NCBI GenBank assembly: GCA_946562005.1
Contig: CAMNVD010000023.1
Coordinates: forward strand, 1-14,789
Direction: 5' to 3'
Length of the DNA stretch: 14,789 nt
From: an uncultured Clostridia bacterium
GTDB taxonomy: Bacteria > Bacillota > Dehalobacteriia > UBA4068 > JAAVYR01
Numbering within the stretch: the stretch's first letter is position 1; each line of letters starts with the position of its first letter. This document shows, piece by piece, positions 13,579 through 14,789 of this stretch. A program made the translations under genes and the position numbers. The notes under the pieces are model-generated. The model searched no databases. It was given only the letters and a program-made list of their open reading frames with translations, and was not told where the DNA came from.

Positions 13579-14733
13579 TTAAATACTGCGTATCCCAATA
13601 ACTCCAGGAATTTCTTTTGCAGCAGCGAGCCCATCTTCTTTGCAGATTTCACCTACCCCGAGCAACGTATAGACGATACCCTTTTTCACGCCCTGCGTCT
13701 GGTTTTCCACCTTTACTCCCAGAGCAGCGACAACCTGGTCCATATTGACGCCTTCCCGGGCAATGATACCAATGCGCCCGCCTCCTTGCCAATCAGCCAC
13801 AACATATGGTAGATTCACAGAATTGACGATATTCCCGGTTTGTAAATAGTCGGCAACTTCTCTTGCTGCCATGGCAGCGCAATTTTCTTCACTTTCGGCG
13901 GTGGATGCACCTAGATGAGGAAGGGCTAATGTATTTGGCATAGCAAGCACTTCTTCATTAGGTAAATCAGTAACAAAGTAACCAACCTTGCCACTTTCTA
14001 AAGCTGCTTTTAATTCCCCATTGTTGATTAAGTCAGCCCGAGCCATATTGATGATTTTCACGCCGTCTTTCATCTGACCAATGCTTGTAGCACAAATCAT
14101 CCCCTTGGTATCCGGTAGAGATGGCACGTGCAGAGATACATAATCACTAGCTGCATATAACGATGCTAAATCAGAAACAATCTGCACGCCATTTGCCTGA
14201 AGAAGAGCCGCCTTTTCTCCAGCAAGCGCCGGGTCATAACCAACCACTTTCATACCTAGTGCGCCTACAGCTTCCGCCACCAGAGAACCGATAGCCCCCA
14301 AGCCGATAATACCGATTGTTTTGCCTAGGATTTCATTACCAGCAAAGTTGCTTTTCCCTTTTTCTACCAGCTTCCCTACTTGTTCCCCCTCGGAGGCCAA
14401 GGTTCTAGCCCAGGCAATCCCTTCATAAATACGGCGGGATGCTAAGAGAATAGCACAAATCACCAGCTCCTTTACAGCATTAGCATTAGCCCCCGGTGTG
14501 TTAAAGACAGCAATCCCCTGTTCTGTACAACGGTCTAAAGGAATATTATTAACGCCAGCACCGGCCCGGGCGATAGCTTTTAACGAAGCAGGAAATTCCA
14601 TTTCGTGCATAGCAGCAGACCGCACCATGATAGCGTCAGGGTTCTCTGCATTATCATCAATCGTAAAAATGGCTCCATCCAACTGGGCCAAACCTTTTGC
14701 GGAGATTTTATTTAAAGTTTTAATGGTAAACAT
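13579..14733 (-). CDS. serA: D-3-phosphoglycerate dehydrogenase, short form
   Basis: NAD-dependent oxidation of 3-phosphoglycerate, the first step of serine synthesis, in the cytoplasm. 384 aa, the short form rather than the 520-aa type with an intervening domain. The substrate domain has ARAGAGVNNIP (56-66). The Rossmann fold has GLGAIG (144-149) with ribose-binding D167. Catalytic residues fit R232 in NMARADLIN, an acidic position around E260 in TDLPNEE, and H273 in LPHLGAST. The C-terminal segment (about 318-384) looks like a minimal ACT domain, possibly for serine feedback. ATG 14733 follows GGAGGT by 5 nt. No promoter is visible in the 56 bp left in the window, so it may share an operon with an upstream gene (often a class V aminotransferase), which lies outside. 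Confidence 0.94.
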   Translation of the reverse strand: MFTIKTLNKISAKGLAQLDGAIFTIDDNAENPDAIMVRSAAMHEMEFPASLKAIARAGAGVNNIPLDRCTEQGIAVFNTPGANANAVKELVICAILLASRRIYEGIAWARTLASEGEQVGKLVEKGKSNFAGNEILGKTIGIIGLGAIGSLVAEAVGALGMKVVGYDPALAGEKAALLQANGVQIVSDLASLYAASDYVSLHVPSLPDTKGMICATSIGQMKDGVKIINMARADLINNGELKAALESGKVGYFVTDLPNEEVLAMPNTLALPHLGASTAESEENCAAMAAREVADYLQTGNIVNSVNLPYVVADWQGGGRIGIIAREGVNMDQVVAALGVKVENQTQGVKKGIVYTLLGVGEICKEDGLAAAKEIPGVIGIRSI

Positions 14734-14789
14734 ACGAGACCTCCATTATTTCTTTTTGCTTATTTTATTCCCCACCTAGTTGTCACCCT
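14734..14789. other. Upstream region of serA, truncated
   Basis: 56 bp holding the serA ribosome binding site. On the minus strand one frame stays open for nine codons from the window edge and ends at TAA, so the tail of an upstream gene could be here, but the other two frames also close quickly and it cannot be identified. Confidence 0.3.

Overview
The window looks like chromosomal DNA from a low-to-moderate GC Bacillota (Firmicutes) genome, probably an anaerobic Clostridia- or Negativicutes-type lineage. The reasons are strong AGGAGG ribosome binding sites, TTG and GTG starts, T-rich intrinsic terminators after almost every unit, ECF-type vitamin S components, a Pol I with a dead proofreading domain, and a short-form SerA. 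The exact genus cannot be fixed by eye. I see no rRNA, CRISPR array, insertion sequence, integrase or phage gene.

Layout: (1) 1-4259, minus strand: an ECF sigma factor and its membrane anti-sigma factor (zinc finger plus DUF4349-like domain) in one operon. Downstream of it is polA, with its own promoter and running off the left edge. (2) 4410-4599, plus strand: tRNA-Leu(CAA) with promoter and terminator. (3) 4609-6805, plus strand: an OmpR-family response regulator and a VanS-like sensor kinase that overlap by 8 nt. (4) 6818-9946, plus strand: a control region with four helically phased TTAAG-type boxes, then three tightly packed genes: an MGDG-synthase/UgtP-type glycosyltransferase, a NodB-type (CE4) deacetylase and an MprF/UPF0104-type membrane protein. 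(5) 9961-11414: a Zn-dependent phospholipase C-like gene (minus) divergent from a rhodanese (plus). (6) 11471-14733, minus strand: serA, then a pair of ECF-transporter S components (the second RibU-like), then a solitary SdpI-family membrane protein.

How the genes work together (inference): regions 3 and 4 read as a stimulus-response cassette. The kinase has a strongly acidic extracytoplasmic sensor domain. The regulator is of the type that binds direct repeats spaced one helical turn apart, and such repeats lie just before the three-gene operon. The operon could make a glycolipid on the inner face of the membrane, remove an acetyl group from its sugar, and move it across the membrane. This would be analogous in logic, not in sequence, to Arn-type cationic lipid modification. 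It is the most interesting candidate system here. A second candidate is a fold-back hairpin that would hide the SdpI ribosome binding site only in transcripts reading through from the upstream S-component operon.

Non-coding stretches are short, the longest being 4201-4472 and 6745-7023; both are described. Substrates of the glycosyltransferase, the deacetylase and the first S component cannot be read from sequence.
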